This document shows positions 62,352 to 64,000 of a stretch of 64,000 nucleotides of DNA, one piece after another. How positions within the stretch are numbered: position 1 is the stretch's first letter; each line of letters opens with the position of its first letter. The notes beneath the pieces are model-generated. The model did no database searches. It was not told the origin of the DNA and saw only the letters and a list, made by a program, of their open reading frames with translations. The translations under genes were made by a program, and so were the position numbers. This DNA is from Anaerorhabdus sp036636695 (lineage in GTDB: Bacteria; Bacillota_I; Bacilli_A; Erysipelotrichales; Erysipelotrichaceae): assembly GCF_036636695.1 (NCBI RefSeq), contig NZ_JAVWNW010000010.1. One strand, 5' to 3'.

Positions 62352-64000
62352 GTGGAAAAAGGATTAACACAAAAAGAGGTTCAAGAGCGAATCACAGCTG
62401 GCAAAATTAATACCCTTGAATCACGTATAACAAGAAGTTATAAAGATATTTTCTTTTCTAATATATTTACTTTTTTTAATTTAATTAATGTAATTTTATT
62501 TATTTTGATTTTAATGGTTAAATCATATAGAAATGGTTTATTCTTTTTTACGATACTTGCGAATACGGTGGTAGGTATTGTTCAAGAAATACGTTCCAAA
62601 CAAACATTGGATAAACTAGCTATAGTAACTGTTAATAAAATTGATGTTATTAGAGATGGTATTGAAAGCCAAGTGCGTGTTGATGAAATTGTCCTAGATG
62701 ATTGTGTGATTTTAAAAGAAGGTATGCAAATACCAAGTGATGCACTTGTTTTAGATGGAAAAATAGAAGCCAATGAGTCCTTGCTTACTGGGGAAAGTGT
62801 ACCACAACTAAAAGAAGTGGGTTCATCTGTATTAAGTGGAAGTTTTGTAACTTCAGGTGAAGCGGTTTGTAAGGTAATCCATGTAGGTAAAGATAATTAT
62901 GCACAAAAAATAGTAAGTGAAGCTAAGAAATATAAAACTCATCAATCAGAATTGAAGAAAAGTATAAATATTATTTTGAAAGTTATTAGTGTTCTCATTG
63001 TACCAGTGGGATTATTGTTATTTTATAATCAATATTATCGTCTTGAATCTACACTTCAGGTAGCAATAGTAAGAACAGTGGCAGCGTTAGTTGGAATGAT
63101 ACCAGAAGGACTTGTATTTTTGACAAGTGTTGCTTTAGCAATCAGTGTTATTCGCTTAGCTAATCAAAAAACACTTGTTCAAGAATTGTATTGTGTTGAA
63201 ACACTCGCACGTGTAGATGTTCTTTGTTTAGATAAAACAGGAACAATTACTGAAGGAAAAATGAAGGTAATTGAAAGTGAAAAATTCGAAGAATTTGATT
63301 TTGATAAAGTATTAGGAAACTATGTACGAATTTTTTCAAAAGGCAATGCAACCGCAACAGCATTAGCAGAAGCTTTTGAACAAAGAAATGATTTAGAAGT
63401 GATTAATAAAGAAGACTTTTCATCCGATAGAAAATATAGTGCTATTACTGTAAAGAATGAAGGTACATATTATTTAGGTGCAGCACAAATTTTATTTCCA
63501 CAAAATAAAAAAGTTTTGGATAAGGCGAAAGAAGCTGCTGAAGAAGGCTATCGTGTCATAATTCTGGGAGTGAATCGCAAAAATGATTCTTATCTTAATT
63601 GTATTCCTTTAGGTTTAATCAAGATTCAAGATTCTATTCGTAGTAATGCTAAAGATACTATTCGATATTTTTATGAACAAGATGTCGAATGTAAAGTAAT
63701 ATCAGGTGATGATCCTGTAACAGTAGCATCAATTGCAAAGCAAGTGGGAATTAAAAAAGCTGAATTTTGGGTAGATGCATCAAAATTAAATGAAGATGAA
63801 CTTCGTCAAGCAATTGTTGAAAAGAATATATTTGGTAGAGTTACACCTGGTCAGAAGAAAATTATGGTGGATGCACTCCAAAAGGCTGGGCATACGGTAG
63901 CGATGACAGGTGATGGCGTAAATGATGTACAAGCATTGAAGAAAGCAGATGTTTCTATTGCGATGGCTTCAGGTAGTGATGCAACTAAGAATGTATCTAA
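62352..64000 (+). CDS. CtpE-like cation P-type ATPase, 3' part missing
   Basis: The GTG at 62352, shortly after GAGGTG, opens a frame that reaches the window end without a stop (549 residues present). Features are the A-domain LTGES motif (about 140-144), TM4 MIPEGL (about 255-260), phosphorylation site DKTGT (about 296-300), and the hinge GDGVNDV (about 520-526). PEGL and the LxRVDVLCLDKTGTITEGK stretch fit the CtpE/Exp7 subgroup, which moves Ca2+ or related cations. No N-terminal metal-binding domain is present. The C-terminal membrane helices lie beyond the window. Confidence 0.88.
   Translation, partial: MEKGLTQKEVQERITAGKINTLESRITRSYKDIFFSNIFTFFNLINVILFILILMVKSYRNGLFFFTILANTVVGIVQEIRSKQTLDKLAIVTVNKIDVIRDGIESQVRVDEIVLDDCVILKEGMQIPSDALVLDGKIEANESLLTGESVPQLKEVGSSVLSGSFVTSGEAVCKVIHVGKDNYAQKIVSEAKKYKTHQSELKKSINIILKVISVLIVPVGLLLFYNQYYRLESTLQVAIVRTVAALVGMIPEGLVFLTSVALAISVIRLANQKTLVQELYCVETLARVDVLCLDKTGTITEGKMKVIESEKFEEFDFDKVLGNYVRIFSKGNATATALAEAFEQRNDLEVINKEDFSSDRKYSAITVKNEGTYYLGAAQILFPQNKKVLDKAKEAAEEGYRVIILGVNRKNDSYLNCIPLGLIKIQDSIRSNAKDTIRYFYEQDVECKVISGDDPVTVASIAKQVGIKKAEFWVDASKLNEDELRQAIVEKNIFGRVTPGQKKIMVDALQKAGHTVAMTGDGVNDVQALKKADVSIAMASGSDATKNVS

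Overview
The window is AT-rich, compactly organised bacterial DNA with Bacillota signatures: strong Shine-Dalgarno sites, sigma-A-type promoters, T-box leaders, many intrinsic terminators and lactose/cellobiose-family PTS proteins. The gene set (arginine deiminase operon, MurQ/MupG sugar catabolism, GH3-family protein, T-box controlled tryptophan transporter) fits an Erysipelotrichia-like firmicute, but the genus is an inference only.

Region 1 (1-12.2 kb) is an accessory, defence-like island immediately downstream of a tRNA-Phe. It holds two modules, each preceded by an IS3-family element and each ending in a related 33-bp sequence followed by an intrinsic terminator. Module 1 is an SMC/ABC-type ATPase followed by a PD-(D/E)XK nuclease-like protein. 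Module 2 is a tight four-gene operon with a near-consensus promoter: an IetA-like AAA+ ATPase, an IetS-like subtilisin protease, a DUF6602 nuclease-like protein, and a CD-NTase (CBASS-type nucleotidyltransferase) with an AGS-C sensor domain. The joining of IetAS with a CD-NTase and DUF6602 is the best candidate here for an undescribed immune system. A Fic gene that has lost its catalytic core lies at the right edge.

Region 2 (12.4-24.1 kb) is a long operon for amino-sugar or muropeptide use: RpiR regulator, PTS EIIB, EIIC and EIIA, a double GNAT protein, a PIG-L deacetylase, MupG, MurQ, a deacetylase-type amidohydrolase, a DgaE-like PLP lyase, RidA, a membrane protein, a KDPG aldolase-VOC fusion and a PfkB kinase. 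It joins MurNAc-6-phosphate breakdown to a 2-keto-3-deoxygluconate-type route.

Region 3 (24.2-45.2 kb) is mixed: DAHP synthase, membrane proteins, a DUF1254/DUF1214 protein with an MFS transporter, a lipoprotein, a three-gene unit (ICMT-like membrane protein, GH3 protein, HD-GYP receptor), DNA repair and acetyltransferase genes, and a cluster of hydrolases including a tandem double-domain esterase, followed by an UMF1 transporter and MscL.

Region 4 (45.2-55.8 kb) opens with a T-box leader (candidate Trp specifier) ahead of a TrpXYZ-type ABC transporter, then a 5'-nucleotidase-like phosphatase, an MFS exporter, a CofE-like ligase and adenosine deaminase. A second T-box precedes a tRNA-Arg(ACG) gene and argS. 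An XRE regulator with three operator-like repeats follows.

Region 5 (55.8-64 kb) is the arginine deiminase operon (a candidate 31-residue ORF, arcA, arcB, arcC and an ArcD-type antiporter), followed by an AraC-type regulator with two DNA-binding domains and a CtpE-like P-type ATPase cut by the window end. No CRISPR array, rRNA gene, integrase or conjugation gene was seen.
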